Shown here: positions 9,039 through 17,680 of the stretch, one piece after another | How positions within the stretch are numbered: the first letter of the stretch is position 1 | Layout of the letters: the number at the start of each line of letters is the position of its first letter | Source: Syntrophaceae bacterium UBA1163 | GTDB lineage: Bacteria > Desulfobacterota > BSN033 > UBA1163 | Length of the DNA: 40,008 nucleotides | Reading direction: 5' to 3' | Assembly: GCA_002311635.1 (NCBI GenBank) | Contig: DBZJ01000221.1 | Location: forward strand, 1-40,008 | Position numbers and translations under genes: made by a program | The notes under the pieces: generated by a model | Told to the model about the DNA's origin: nothing | What the model saw: the letters and a program-made list of their open reading frames with translations, nothing else | The model's database searches: none

Positions 9039-9476
9039 ATGATCGAGATTAAAGAGATTATGAAGATCCTCCCCCATGCTTATCCTTTTCTGTTGGTGGA
9101 CCGAATTCTGGAAGTGGAAGCAGGAAAACGGATCGTCGGGATCAAAAATGTCACCTATAACGAGCCCTTCTTCCCGGGTCATTTCCCGGGCCGCCCCATT
9201 ATGCCCGGTGTGCTGATTGTGGAGGCCATGGCCCAGACGGCCGGGATGCTCGTTTTTCAATCGGTGGACGAGGAAAGCCGCAAGAATCCGGTTTTCTTTC
9301 TAGGAATGGACAACGTCAAATTCAGAAAACCGGTCATCCCGGGAGATCAACTTCGTCTCGAAATTGAGATGACCAAGCATCGACAATCGATCTGGGGATT
9401 TAAGGGAAAAGCCCTAGTCGATGGAAAATTGGTGGCTGAAGCAGAACTCTTGGCCATGTTAGGAGAAGAAAAATGA
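9039..9476 (+). CDS. fabZ: 3-hydroxyacyl-[acyl-carrier-protein] dehydratase FabZ
   Basis: Dehydrates 3-hydroxyacyl-ACP in fatty acid elongation, and so competes with LpxA/LpxD for the same hydroxyacyl-ACP pool; this is why it commonly sits inside lpx operons. The 145 residues form a single hot-dog domain. PHAYPFLLVDRIL is near the N-terminus. The active-site pair is H48 (FPGHFPGRPIMPGV) and E62 (VEAMAQTAG). The ATG follows the lpxD stop with no gap, and the end overlaps lpxA by 4 bases (ATGA), so the three genes are translationally coupled. Confidence 0.97.
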   Translation: MIEIKEIMKILPHAYPFLLVDRILEVEAGKRIVGIKNVTYNEPFFPGHFPGRPIMPGVLIVEAMAQTAGMLVFQSVDEESRKNPVFFLGMDNVKFRKPVIPGDQLRLEIEMTKHRQSIWGFKGKALVDGKLVAEAELLAMLGEEK

Positions 9477-10246
9477 TTCATCCAACAGCCATCGTCGACC
9501 CAAAGGCTGAAATCGGTGAGGGCGTTGACATCGGTCCCTACTCCGTGATCGAAAAGGGCGTTTTGATCGATCAGGAGACGAAGATCGGCCCCCATGTGAT
9601 CATCCGGGAGGGCACTCGTATTGGAAAACGATGCCGGATCTTCCAATTTGCCTCCATCGGAGAAGCGCCTCAGTTCTTAGGATACAAGGGAGAGAAGACC
9701 TTTCTTCAGATGGGCGATGAGAATATCATCCGGGAATTTGTCACCCTCCATCGCGGTACGGTCAAAGGAGGCGGGAGGACCGTTATCGGAAACAAAAATT
9801 TCTTCATGGCCTACTCCCACGTCGCTCACGATTGTCAAATTGGAAATGAAGTCATCATGTCTAATGCCGCCACCCTGGCCGGGCACATTGTGATCGAAGA
9901 CTGGGCCATCATCGGAGGGCTCGTCGCCGTCCATCAGTTCATCCGCGTGGGAGCCTATGCCATTATCGGAGGTTTCAGCGGCGTCCTCCTGGACATCCCT
10001 CCCTACACAAAGGCACAGGGGGACCGGGCAAAGCTCTTCGGGCTCAACACCGTCGGTCTCAAACGAGCCAACTTCTCAGAGGAGACCCTGAAGGCTCTCA
10101 AGAAAGCCTACCGAATTATTTTTCGTTCCGGTCTGACTTTGCAGAAGGCGATAAAGAAGGTGGGGGAGGATGAAATTTTTCACACCCCAGAGGTCCAACA
10201 TCTCCTCGATTTCATCCAGCATTCAAAGAGGGGGATCGCCCGTTAA
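9473..10246 (+). CDS. lpxA: UDP-N-acetylglucosamine O-acyltransferase
   Basis: First step of lipid A synthesis: transfers a 3-hydroxyacyl group to the 3-position of UDP-GlcNAc (or to a 3-amino group if the sugar is UDP-GlcNAc3N). The 257 residues are the normal length: hexapeptide beta-helix to about 185, then a helical C-terminal domain. The catalytic histidine is H119 (SHVAHDCQIGN; E. coli H125). H154/Q155 in AVHQF and G167 in IIGGFSG correspond to E. coli H160/Q161/G173. A glycine at the chain-length ruler position is compatible with long hydroxyacyl chains. It overlaps fabZ by 4 bases and is immediately followed by an oxidoreductase gene that bears on its sugar substrate. Confidence 0.96.
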   Translation: MIHPTAIVDPKAEIGEGVDIGPYSVIEKGVLIDQETKIGPHVIIREGTRIGKRCRIFQFASIGEAPQFLGYKGEKTFLQMGDENIIREFVTLHRGTVKGGGRTVIGNKNFFMAYSHVAHDCQIGNEVIMSNAATLAGHIVIEDWAIIGGLVAVHQFIRVGAYAIIGGFSGVLLDIPPYTKAQGDRAKLFGLNTVGLKRANFSEETLKALKKAYRIIFRSGLTLQKAIKKVGEDEIFHTPEVQHLLDFIQHSKRGIAR

Positions 10247-11212
10247 GTGGAAAAACTCAAGGTCGGTGTCGTCGGTGTCGGATACTTTGGCCAATTCCAT
10301 GCAGAGAAATATTCTAAAATAAAAGAGGTAGAGTTAGTGGGTTTGGTGGACGCCGATCCCCCCCGTGTTAGGGAAATGGCTAAACGATACCGAACCCAAC
10401 CTTTCGAGCATTACTTTGACCTTTTCAAGAAAGTCCAGGCGGTCAGCATTGCCGTCCCTACCCCTTTTCATTATTCGCTGACGAAAGATTTTTTCCTGCA
10501 GGGAATCGACGTCCTTTTGGAAAAGCCCATCTCGACCACGCTTGAGGAGGCTGATGAGATGATCGCATTGGCTGAATCAAGGAACCTGGTCTTTCAGTTA
10601 GGCCATCTGGAGCGATTCAACGGAGCGTTGTCCGGTTTGGAGGGAAGGGTCCGGGATCCGCGGTTTATCGAATCCCATCGGCTGGGACCCTTCACAGGCA
10701 GGGGCGCGGAGGTCGACGTCGTATTGGACCTCATGATTCACGATATCGATATCCTTTTGAACCTGGTGAGCTCAAAGGTAAAACAGCTTCAGGCCGCCGG
10801 CGTTTCCATCCTCACACAATACCCGGACATCGCCAATGCCCGCATTGAATTCGAAAATGGGTGCGCAGCGAGTTTGACCGCAAGCCGCGTGTCGACCGAT
10901 AGAGTGCGAAAAACTCGGATCTTCCAGCCCGATGGAATCTTGTCCATCGACTACCTGTCCCAAGAACTCTTCTTTTCAAAGAAAGGGGTGTCCTCCGAAG
11001 AGGAAAAGATGCCTGAAATGGCAATCGCACAGATCCCGGTCCAGAAGACCGATCTTCTGGAGGCTGAGATTCGCTCTTTTCTCCAGAGTGTGAGGAATCG
11101 AAATAATCCTCGGGTCTCCGGGTTGGATGGGAGGCGAGCATTAGATTTGGCACTTCAGATCATCCAGAAGATTGATGACCTCAACAAGAAGAAGAGGACA
11201 GGGGGCGACTGA
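10247..11212 (+). CDS. Gfo/Idh/MocA family sugar oxidoreductase, GnnA-like candidate
   Basis: An NAD(P)-dependent dehydrogenase of 321 residues. The N-terminal Rossmann fold starts KVGVVGVGYFGQFHAEKY, and the family EKP motif appears in VLLEKPISTTLEEADEM. The C-terminal part is the family's alpha/beta substrate domain (LMIHDIDILLNLV). The start is a GTG directly after the lpxA stop; no ATG alternative lies nearby. In bacteria that make GlcNAc3N-type lipid A, an oxidoreductase of this family (GnnA) oxidises the UDP-GlcNAc 3-hydroxyl, and an aminotransferase (GnnB) completes the exchange. No GnnB-like gene is in the window, so the GnnA role is inference. Another role in sugar modification for lipopolysaccharide is equally possible. 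Confidence 0.8.
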   Translation: MEKLKVGVVGVGYFGQFHAEKYSKIKEVELVGLVDADPPRVREMAKRYRTQPFEHYFDLFKKVQAVSIAVPTPFHYSLTKDFFLQGIDVLLEKPISTTLEEADEMIALAESRNLVFQLGHLERFNGALSGLEGRVRDPRFIESHRLGPFTGRGAEVDVVLDLMIHDIDILLNLVSSKVKQLQAAGVSILTQYPDIANARIEFENGCAASLTASRVSTDRVRKTRIFQPDGILSIDYLSQELFFSKKGVSSEEEKMPEMAIAQIPVQKTDLLEAEIRSFLQSVRNRNNPRVSGLDGRRALDLALQIIQKIDDLNKKKRTGGD

Positions 11213-11217
11213 GACGG

Positions 11218-12366
11218 ATGGGATCGAAGAAGATTCTGCTGGTCGCCGGGGAAGTTTCAGGAGACCTTCACGGGTCTCACCTGGTGGAGGCGATTCAATC
11301 CGTTGACCCGGAAATCCAGTTTTTCGGGGTCGGAGGAGAGGGGTTGAAAAGAACGGGAATGAAACTCCTCTATCCTTCCCAATCTCTTTCTGTCGTTGGG
11401 ATTACAGAGGTTTTCTTCAAACTCAGAGCAATCCTGAAAGCGCTTCAGGGCTTGAAGAAATCGATTGAGCGAGAAAGGCCGGATCTCGTCATCCTCATTG
11501 ATTTTCCTGATTTCAATCTTCGGCTGGCTAAGATCGCCCACCGAAGAGGAATCCCAATTCTCTATTATATCAGCCCTCAGGTATGGGCCTGGAGACCCAA
11601 TAGGATTAAGTTGATCGCCCGGCTGGTGAAGAAAATGATTGTCCTCTTCCCTTTCGAGGTCCCTCTGTATGAGGCCGTGGGGGTTGATGTGGAGTGGGTA
11701 GGCCATCCGCTTCTCGACATCGTGAAGCCGACACTCTCCAAGGAAAAGGCCTTCCAGCAATTTGGTCTGGACCCAAACCGAAGAACCGTCGGCTTACTCC
11801 CCGGAAGCCGAATCCATGAGATAGAAAGACTTCTGCCCCCCCTTCTGGCCTCGGCTCATCTGCTCCAAGAAGAGATCCCGGATCTCCAGTTCGTCATCCC
11901 TCTTGCCCCCGGCCTTCCCAAAACGTTGTTGTCTCCCTGGATGAAGAATATTTCCGTACCCGTCAAAGTGGTGGAGGGATTCACCTACGATGTGATGAAC
12001 CTCTCCGAACTTCTCATCGCCGCATCCGGGACGGTCACGCTGGAAGGAGCGATTCTTGGGAAACCCATGATCATCATCTACAAAGTCTCTCTTCCCTCCT
12101 CTTGGGTCGCCAGGGCGCTGGTTCGATTGGATCACATCGGCCTCGTCAATTTGGTGGCGGAGAAAGAAATCGCCCCGGAATTGCTTCAAAGGGATGTCAA
12201 TCCCCAAAGGATTTCCGACGAAGCTCTTCGCATCCTAAGGGATCCCATTCTGAGCCGAAAAATGGCGGAGTCCATGAAGGAGGTGCGTCAGAAGCTTGGG
12301 GAGCCCGGAGCAACCCAGCGTGCTGCCCGCACTGTCCTTTCCTTGATGAAAGAGGCTGGAGAGTAA
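11218..12366 (+). CDS. lpxB: Lipid-A-disaccharide synthase
   Basis: Joins UDP-2,3-diacylglucosamine and lipid X into the lipid A disaccharide at the inner face of the inner membrane. The 382 residues are the usual length. Hallmarks are the N-terminal LLVAGEVSGDLHGSHLV, FFGVGGEGLKRTGM, the conserved VILIDFPDFNLRLAK (E. coli D98 region), YYISPQVWAWRPNRI and the C-terminal donor-site segment around ASGTVTLEGAILGKPMIIIYK. It begins 5 bases after the oxidoreductase stop. Neither lpxH nor lpxI, the step before LpxB, is in the window. Confidence 0.97.
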   Translation: MGSKKILLVAGEVSGDLHGSHLVEAIQSVDPEIQFFGVGGEGLKRTGMKLLYPSQSLSVVGITEVFFKLRAILKALQGLKKSIERERPDLVILIDFPDFNLRLAKIAHRRGIPILYYISPQVWAWRPNRIKLIARLVKKMIVLFPFEVPLYEAVGVDVEWVGHPLLDIVKPTLSKEKAFQQFGLDPNRRTVGLLPGSRIHEIERLLPPLLASAHLLQEEIPDLQFVIPLAPGLPKTLLSPWMKNISVPVKVVEGFTYDVMNLSELLIAASGTVTLEGAILGKPMIIIYKVSLPSSWVARALVRLDHIGLVNLVAEKEIAPELLQRDVNPQRISDEALRILRDPILSRKMAESMKEVRQKLGEPGATQRAARTVLSLMKEAGE

Positions 12367-12428
12367 TTTGAATATGAGTTATGGTTTGTTTACGGCTGCT
12401 TGGCCGTTGGTATCTTAGGGAAATAAGC

Positions 12429-14276
12429 ATGTCTCTCTACCGAAGGCTCCTCGAATTTGTAAAACCCTATTGGTTCAAATTAATCCTTGCCGTCATCTGT
12501 ATGATCGGCATCTCCCTTTTGACTTCCATGATCGCCTATCTTGTCAAGTTCTTCGTCGATGGTATTTTTCCCACAAAGCTCGGTGTTTCACCTCTAAAGA
12601 TTCCGGCCTTCGTAAATAACCTGATCATGCAACTTCACCTCGAAAGTCTCTTGCTCAGGGGGGGTGTAGAGACGTTCCGCCTGTTTGCTGTCGTTCTTGT
12701 CGTCCTCTACCTAGCCAAAGGTATCTTTGAATATGGCGGCGCCTACTACATGAGTTTTGTGGGGCTGAGGGTCATTGCGGACATTCGGGAGAAGCTCTAC
12801 TATCATCTTCAAACCCTTTCTCTTTCTTTTTTTACAAGAACACCTACGGGCATCATCATCTCCCGGATCACCAATGATGTGACGTTGATTCAAGGAGCGG
12901 TTTCCAGCGCCACAGCGGGCGTTTTCAAAGACATCTTTACCTTCTTCGGTCTGGTCGGTGTCGCTTTCATTCAGAGCTGGAAGTTGGCGATCATTGCTTA
13001 TGTGATCATCCCTTTGGCCTTCATTCCAATTAGACAATTCGGGAAGAGGATGCGAAAATTTGCCCGAAAGGGACAGCAGCGATTAGGCCTTCTGACAACC
13101 TTTCTTCACGAAACGATCACCGGAAACCGAATTGTCAAGGCATTCAATATGGAGGAGTACGAAAAAAGGCGTTTCACTGAAGAGAATGACCGGCTGTTCA
13201 AAACATTCGTTAAGAGGATCAGGGTACGAGCACTGAATACACCTCTGATGGAATTCCTCGGAGCCATTGCGGCGGCGATCATCATCTTGATCGGAGGACA
13301 CATGATCACCACAGGGGAGATGACTCCTGGCTCCTTTGCCTCCTTTTTTGTCGCCGTTTTTCTGTGCTACCGGCCGATCCGGGACTTAAGCAAGGTCAAC
13401 CTCGAGATCCAGGAGGGGCTGGCTGGAGCCACCCGGGTTTTTGAACTTCTTGATACTTCCACAGATATCAAGGAGAAAGAAGGAGCGGTTCCCCTGCCGC
13501 CCGTCTCCAAAGGAATTGATATCGAAAATGTGACGTTCAAATATGAAGAAGAGGTTGTGCTCAGAGGCATCTCCCTTCATGTGAGGGTAGGAGAAGTAAT
13601 TGCTTTGGTAGGCATGAGCGGAGCCGGAAAGACCTCTCTCATAAATCTCCTGCCTCGCTTCTATGATATTGAACAGGGAGAGATTCTTATCGATGGCTGT
13701 GACATTCGAAAGGTCACCTTGAAATCCCTCCGGGATCAGGTCGGTTTGGTTACCCAACAAACCATCCTCTTTAATGATACGGCCCGGAACAATATCGCCT
13801 ATGGCAATCTGAAATGTTCCGATCAAGAGGTCATCCAGGCCGCCAAGGCAGCCAACGCGCACGACTTCATCCAGAGACTGCCCCAAGGATACGATACGAA
13901 CATCGGCGAGCAGGGTGTCAAGCTATCCGGAGGGGAGCGCCAGCGTATCTCCATCGCGAGAGCTCTCCTGAAGAATGCTCCCATTCTGATTTTGGACGAA
14001 GCCACTTCTTCTCTGGATTCCGATTCCGAAACAGAGGTCCAAAAGGCGTTGGAAGAGTTGATGAAGGGGAGAACGGTCTTCGTCATCGCCCACCGTCTCT
14101 CCACCATTCGAAACGCCCACCGGATCGTCGTCCTTTCCGAAGGCCAGATTGTGGAACAAGGAACGCATGAAAAATTGATGGCCTGCAACGGGGAATATTG
14201 CCGTCTCTACAATCTTCAGTTCAAAGATGACGGAACGAGAATTCAGACTGTGTCCAAAACACAAAAGGTCTTCTGA
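12429..14276 (+). CDS. msbA: Lipid A export ATP-binding/permease protein MsbA
   Basis: Flips lipid A-core across the inner membrane. The 615 residues are one ABC half-transporter: six membrane helices (about 15-320), then the ATPase domain with GMSGAGKTSLINLLPRFYD (Walker A), LSGGERQRISIARALL (signature), ILILDEATSSLD (Walker B) and FVIAHRLST (switch His). I start at ATG 12429 (MSLYRRLLEFVKPYW), which has AGGG about 8 bases upstream. An in-frame ATG at 12381 would add 16 residues that look unlike the family. Multidrug half-transporters share the fold; the position between lpxB and waaA makes MsbA the best call. Confidence 0.93.
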   Translation: MSLYRRLLEFVKPYWFKLILAVICMIGISLLTSMIAYLVKFFVDGIFPTKLGVSPLKIPAFVNNLIMQLHLESLLLRGGVETFRLFAVVLVVLYLAKGIFEYGGAYYMSFVGLRVIADIREKLYYHLQTLSLSFFTRTPTGIIISRITNDVTLIQGAVSSATAGVFKDIFTFFGLVGVAFIQSWKLAIIAYVIIPLAFIPIRQFGKRMRKFARKGQQRLGLLTTFLHETITGNRIVKAFNMEEYEKRRFTEENDRLFKTFVKRIRVRALNTPLMEFLGAIAAAIIILIGGHMITTGEMTPGSFASFFVAVFLCYRPIRDLSKVNLEIQEGLAGATRVFELLDTSTDIKEKEGAVPLPPVSKGIDIENVTFKYEEEVVLRGISLHVRVGEVIALVGMSGAGKTSLINLLPRFYDIEQGEILIDGCDIRKVTLKSLRDQVGLVTQQTILFNDTARNNIAYGNLKCSDQEVIQAAKAANAHDFIQRLPQGYDTNIGEQGVKLSGGERQRISIARALLKNAPILILDEATSSLDSDSETEVQKALEELMKGRTVFVIAHRLSTIRNAHRIVVLSEGQIVEQGTHEKLMACNGEYCRLYNLQFKDDGTRIQTVSKTQKVF

Positions 14277-14287
14277 TCTCGATTGTG

Positions 14288-14366
14288 GAGTGCGGATTGC
14301 AGAATGCGGAATTGAATTCCGAAATCCGCATTCCTCACCTGCCAAAGAACTTGTTCGGCGGGCAGG
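14288..14366. repeat. Double hairpin element between msbA and the acyltransferase gene
   Basis: Two adjacent dyads follow the msbA stop. GAATGCGGA (14302-14310) pairs perfectly with TCCGCATTC (14325-14333). CCTGCC (14338-14343) pairs with GGCAGG (14361-14366), with an inner GAAC/GTTC stem. No T-tract follows. It is the same kind of intergenic filler as the other dyads in this strand. Confidence 0.55.
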
Positions 14367-14387
14367 CGCATTCCGAAATAGACACAG

Positions 14388-15068
14388 ATGTTTCTTAAAC
14401 CTTTAAAGAAGAAGTTAGTCGCTTGGTGGGGAGCGTGGTGCGCTTATTGGACCATCAAGATTTTGGCTTGGACGATGCAGTTCGAGGAGATCCATCCGGA
14501 GATTCCGAGACGGTTCTGGGAGAAAGGGGTGCCTGCCATCGGGGCCTTCTGGCATGGAAGGTTATTCATGATGCCTATTGTCTACAAAGGGAAAAAGTTG
14601 AGCTTTCTCGTTTCCCCCCATCGGGATGGTCAGGTGGTGGGAAAGGCCCTTAAGCGGTTCGGTTTTCATGCCATCTTGGGTTCAACCAGGCGAAAAGGTT
14701 TTTCCGGTTTCAAACAGATGGTCAAAGCTCATGGCTCCGATATCGCCATTGTCCCGGACGGACCGAGGGGACCTCGTCACCAAGTCCAGATTGGTGTGAT
14801 CGAGTTGGCCAGACTGACGGGAAGGGCCATTGTTCCATTAACCTTCAGCGCCTCGAAAAGGAAGATCTTCAACAGCTGGGATCAGTTCCTTCTCCCCTAC
14901 CCTTTTTCTATAGGCGTATTCATCTGGGGAGAACCGATTGAGGTCGATCAAAACGGCGACCGGGCCCATCTCGAGGAGAAAAGAATCCTCCTGGAAAATC
15001 GCCTCAATGAACTGACAGAACAGGCAGACCACTACTTTGATTCTTACAAAACGCAAACAACATCATAA
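14388..15068 (+). CDS. Lysophospholipid acyltransferase family protein (DUF374)
   Basis: A 226-residue protein of the DUF374 branch of the lysophospholipid acyltransferase superfamily. Such proteins sit in lpx/waa clusters and are suspected lipid A or phospholipid acyltransferases; the substrate is not established from sequence. An N-terminal hydrophobic segment (about 10-30, LVAWWGAWCAYWTIKILAW) is followed by the family motifs FWHGRLFMMP, SPHRDGQVVGKAL, GSTRRKGFSGFKQM and VPDGPRGPRHQVQ, and a late IVPLTFSASKR. The ribosome site is weak. Its place between msbA and waaA suggests an acylation step on the Kdo-lipid A precursor, by inference. Confidence 0.85.
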   Translation: MFLKPLKKKLVAWWGAWCAYWTIKILAWTMQFEEIHPEIPRRFWEKGVPAIGAFWHGRLFMMPIVYKGKKLSFLVSPHRDGQVVGKALKRFGFHAILGSTRRKGFSGFKQMVKAHGSDIAIVPDGPRGPRHQVQIGVIELARLTGRAIVPLTFSASKRKIFNSWDQFLLPYPFSIGVFIWGEPIEVDQNGDRAHLEEKRILLENRLNELTEQADHYFDSYKTQTTS

Positions 15069-15092
15069 TATTGTTTTTCAGGCTGTAACAAG

Positions 15093-15196
15093 AAATCCTA
15101 AACAACTCCAAAGCAGTAAACTCAAAACTCTTAATGGCTCCATCTTCTTGGAAATTAGGATTTATTGGGGGTTTGGAAATTGAGATTTGGGATTTA
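15093..15196. repeat. AT-rich dyad element upstream of waaA
   Basis: Fills most of the 137-base gap between the acyltransferase gene and waaA. AAATCCTAA (15093-15101) pairs perfectly with TTAGGATTT (15155-15163). The right part continues with GGAAATTGAGATTTGGGATTT, related in wording to the element at 7828. It ends about 10 bases before the waaA ATG, so a fold here could affect waaA translation. Confidence 0.55.
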
Positions 15197-15205
15197 TAGA
15201 AACAT

Positions 15206-16513
15206 ATGATCTACTTCCTTTACAATTTTCTTCTCACGTTCCTGCTCATTCTCACCGCTCCCTACTTTCTTCTGCGGAGTCTTATTTCCAAGCGGTTTCG
15301 GAAGGCACTGCCTCAACGATTGGGGTTTTTTCAAAGCCTCTCATTCAAAAGACCGATCTGGGTTCATGCGGCATCGGTCGGAGAAGTGTTTTGCGCAATC
15401 CCTCTTTTGAAAAAGATCAAAACGGAGTTTCCCCATTCCAAGGTTGCCTTGACCACGATGACTTCCACCGGGAATGAGACAGCCAAATTCCACGTCCCCG
15501 AAGCGGATCAAATCCTTTTTGTGCCGATCGACCATCCCTTGATCATTCGGAGAACCATCAAAAAAATCCAACCTGGCCTCCTTCTCATCGCAGAGACAGA
15601 GCTCTGGCCCAACTTGCTCCGTTCTTTCGGAAAAAGGGGAATTCCCATCGTACTCTTCAACGGAAGGATCTCCCAAAAGTCATTTCGGCGTTATCTCTTC
15701 TTCAAATTCTTTTTCAAAGAATATCTGAAGTACATTTCCCTCTTCCTAATGCAAACGGAAGAAGACCAAGAGCGCGTCGTTGGGATCGGAGTGGAACCTC
15801 AAAAGACAAAGGTAGTGGGAAATTTGAAATTCGATCAAGCCTTTCCTTCCATGACTCAGGAAGCCTCGTGTAAAATGGCTGAGGCCCTCGGTTTTCACGG
15901 AGAGGAAAAGATCCTCATTGCAGGGTCCACTCATTCCGGAGAAGAGGAGATCTTGGTTAGCCTTTACAAAGAATTGAAAAAGATAGATCCCCGTCTCCTC
16001 CTCATCCTTGCCCCGCGACACCTCGAACGACTGGAGGAGGTGGAGAGTATCCTGAGAAGAGAGGCGATATCATGGCTGAGAAAAACTTCCCTTTCAACAC
16101 ACCCGGGCCAGTCCGATCAAGAGAGCCCCGAGGTGATTCTCCTCGATACGATGGGCGAATTGATGGGGCTCTATAGCCTCGGGACATTGGTCTTCGTGGG
16201 AGGGAGTCTTGTCCGGATAGGGGGTCATAACCCTCTCGAGCCTTTGTTCTTTAGAAAGTGTGTCCTCTTCGGTCCCCATATGTTTAATTTCTTGGAAATC
16301 TCCAAGCGTTTGACGGAGGCTGGAGGAGCCATCCAGGTATCCGGAAAAGAAGAACTTTTTTCTCAGTTGAGGCGCCTCCTTTTCGACGAACGAGCCCGCG
16401 AAGAGGTTGGAGAGAAAGGCTATCAATTCCTTCAGAAGCATCAGGGGGCAACAGAAAAAATGTTTGAGGAGATTCGACCCTTTTTAAAAGACATTGCAGA
16501 TTGCAAATTTTAG
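15206..16513 (+). CDS. waaA: 3-deoxy-D-manno-octulosonic acid transferase (Kdo transferase)
   Basis: Adds Kdo from CMP-Kdo to lipid IVA. The 435 residues form an N-terminal membrane anchor (about 3-25, FLYNFLLTFLLILTAPYFLL) and a GT-B glycosyltransferase fold. The predicted catalytic base is E60 in WVHAASVGEVFCA. IAETELWPNLL and the C-terminal GHNPLEPLFFRKCVLFGPH are family motifs. Whether it adds one or more Kdo units cannot be read. The last six residues (IADCKF) are encoded by the start of an AT-rich dyad repeat (from 16493), so the native C-terminus was probably altered by that element. The start ATG has only a weak ribosome site. Confidence 0.95.
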   Translation: MIYFLYNFLLTFLLILTAPYFLLRSLISKRFRKALPQRLGFFQSLSFKRPIWVHAASVGEVFCAIPLLKKIKTEFPHSKVALTTMTSTGNETAKFHVPEADQILFVPIDHPLIIRRTIKKIQPGLLLIAETELWPNLLRSFGKRGIPIVLFNGRISQKSFRRYLFFKFFFKEYLKYISLFLMQTEEDQERVVGIGVEPQKTKVVGNLKFDQAFPSMTQEASCKMAEALGFHGEEKILIAGSTHSGEEEILVSLYKELKKIDPRLLLILAPRHLERLEEVESILRREAISWLRKTSLSTHPGQSDQESPEVILLDTMGELMGLYSLGTLVFVGGSLVRIGGHNPLEPLFFRKCVLFGPHMFNFLEISKRLTEAGGAIQVSGKEELFSQLRRLLFDERAREEVGEKGYQFLQKHQGATEKMFEEIRPFLKDIADCKF

Positions 16514-16586
16514 ATTTCAAATTGAGAAGCTGATGTCGGAATGGGGTTAAAATTCAATCTGAAATCTGCAATTTGAAATTTGAAAT
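16493..16586. repeat. AT-rich dyad element overlapping the waaA 3' end
   Basis: The left arm begins ATTGCAGATTGCAAATTTT inside the last codons of waaA. The right arm (16553-16586) ends ATTTGAAATTTGAAAT just before lpxK. The arms are imperfect reverse complements around a GC-richer centre (TGATGTCGGAATGGGG). The 13-base word ATTGCAGATTGCA recurs at the rnc end (36059-36071). Confidence 0.6.
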
Positions 16587-16591
16587 AGAAA

Positions 16592-17665
16592 ATGATGCGT
16601 CGTATTGACCAATTCCTTTACCGAAAAGAGAAGTCCCTCTGGGAGCGAGTGTCTCTCTTTCCCCTTTATCTCCTCTCCTTGCCTTACGGAGGGGCCGTTC
16701 GAGCAAGATCTTTTCTCTACTCGCTTCAGTTATTGAAAAAAAGAGAGCTTCCCTGTCCTGTCATCAGCGTCGGGAATATCACGGTCGGAGGAACAGGCAA
16801 GACTCCTTTGGTGATGGCATTGGCAAAGGGGTTGATGGCGAGAGGAATCTCCGTGGCCATTCTTAGCAGAGGGTATAAAAGGACGAAGACCTCTGAGCCG
16901 GTAGTGAGCGATGGGAAGACGATTTTTCTCTCGCCTGAAGAATCCGGGGACGAACCATTCCTGATGGCAAAGGCTTGTCAGGGCATCCCTGTGCTGGTCG
17001 GGAAAGACCGTTTCATCAACGGCCAGCTCGCGCTTCAACGATTTGGTGTGAGAGGGCTGCTATTGGACGACGGTTACCAGTATCTTCCCCTCTATCGAGA
17101 TATCAACATCCTGCTCGTCGACTCAACTATCGGTTTTGGAGATTATCATCTTCTGCCGAGGGGAATTTTGCGGGAACCTTTATCGCACCTTCGCAGGGCC
17201 AACCTCTTCTTGATCAACAAAGCAGCGGAGCCCGCGGCCTATCAGTCTCTGGAGAAAAAAATTCAAGAAATCTATCCTGGAGCCCAGGTGTTTCATAGCG
17301 ACTACTTACCGGTGAGTCTCGTGGGCCCCGAAGAGGAGCAAGAAGGACTCGATTCTTTGAAAGGAAAAAAGGTGCTCGCTCTTTCCGGAGTCGCTAACCC
17401 CAATTCCTTCTCTTCCATGCTGAGGAAATGCGGAATGAAAATTGTTGAAGAAGTGATCTTTCCGGATCACCATGTCTATACCACCAGAGATATATCGTTC
17501 ATACAAGAGAAAGCCGAGGGAGTCGATGGCATTGTCACCACAGAGAAAGATATGGTAAAATTAAAAAAATTGGACATTGGCCATCCTCCCATCTGGGCCC
17601 TTCGCATCGAGATGAAGATCTGGGAGGAGGAAGAATTTCTTAAGAGGATTGTCTCACTATTTTGA
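16592..17665 (+). CDS. lpxK: Tetraacyldisaccharide 4'-kinase
   Basis: Phosphorylates the 4' position of the tetraacyl disaccharide to give lipid IVA, at the inner membrane. The 357 residues are slightly longer than E. coli LpxK. A membrane-associating N-terminal region (about 18-35) is followed by the P-loop GNITVGGTGKTP (61-72), ILSRGYKR, DEPFLMAKACQGIPVLVGKDR, LLLDDGYQY and a C-terminal VTTEKDMVKL. It starts with ATG ATG (16592 or 16595). leuA begins 15 bases after the stop, so lipid A genes and leucine genes may share a transcript. Confidence 0.95.
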   Translation: MMRRIDQFLYRKEKSLWERVSLFPLYLLSLPYGGAVRARSFLYSLQLLKKRELPCPVISVGNITVGGTGKTPLVMALAKGLMARGISVAILSRGYKRTKTSEPVVSDGKTIFLSPEESGDEPFLMAKACQGIPVLVGKDRFINGQLALQRFGVRGLLLDDGYQYLPLYRDINILLVDSTIGFGDYHLLPRGILREPLSHLRRANLFLINKAAEPAAYQSLEKKIQEIYPGAQVFHSDYLPVSLVGPEEEQEGLDSLKGKKVLALSGVANPNSFSSMLRKCGMKIVEEVIFPDHHVYTTRDISFIQEKAEGVDGIVTTEKDMVKLKKLDIGHPPIWALRIEMKIWEEEEFLKRIVSLF

Positions 17666-17680
17666 TAAGGGGAGGAGAAA

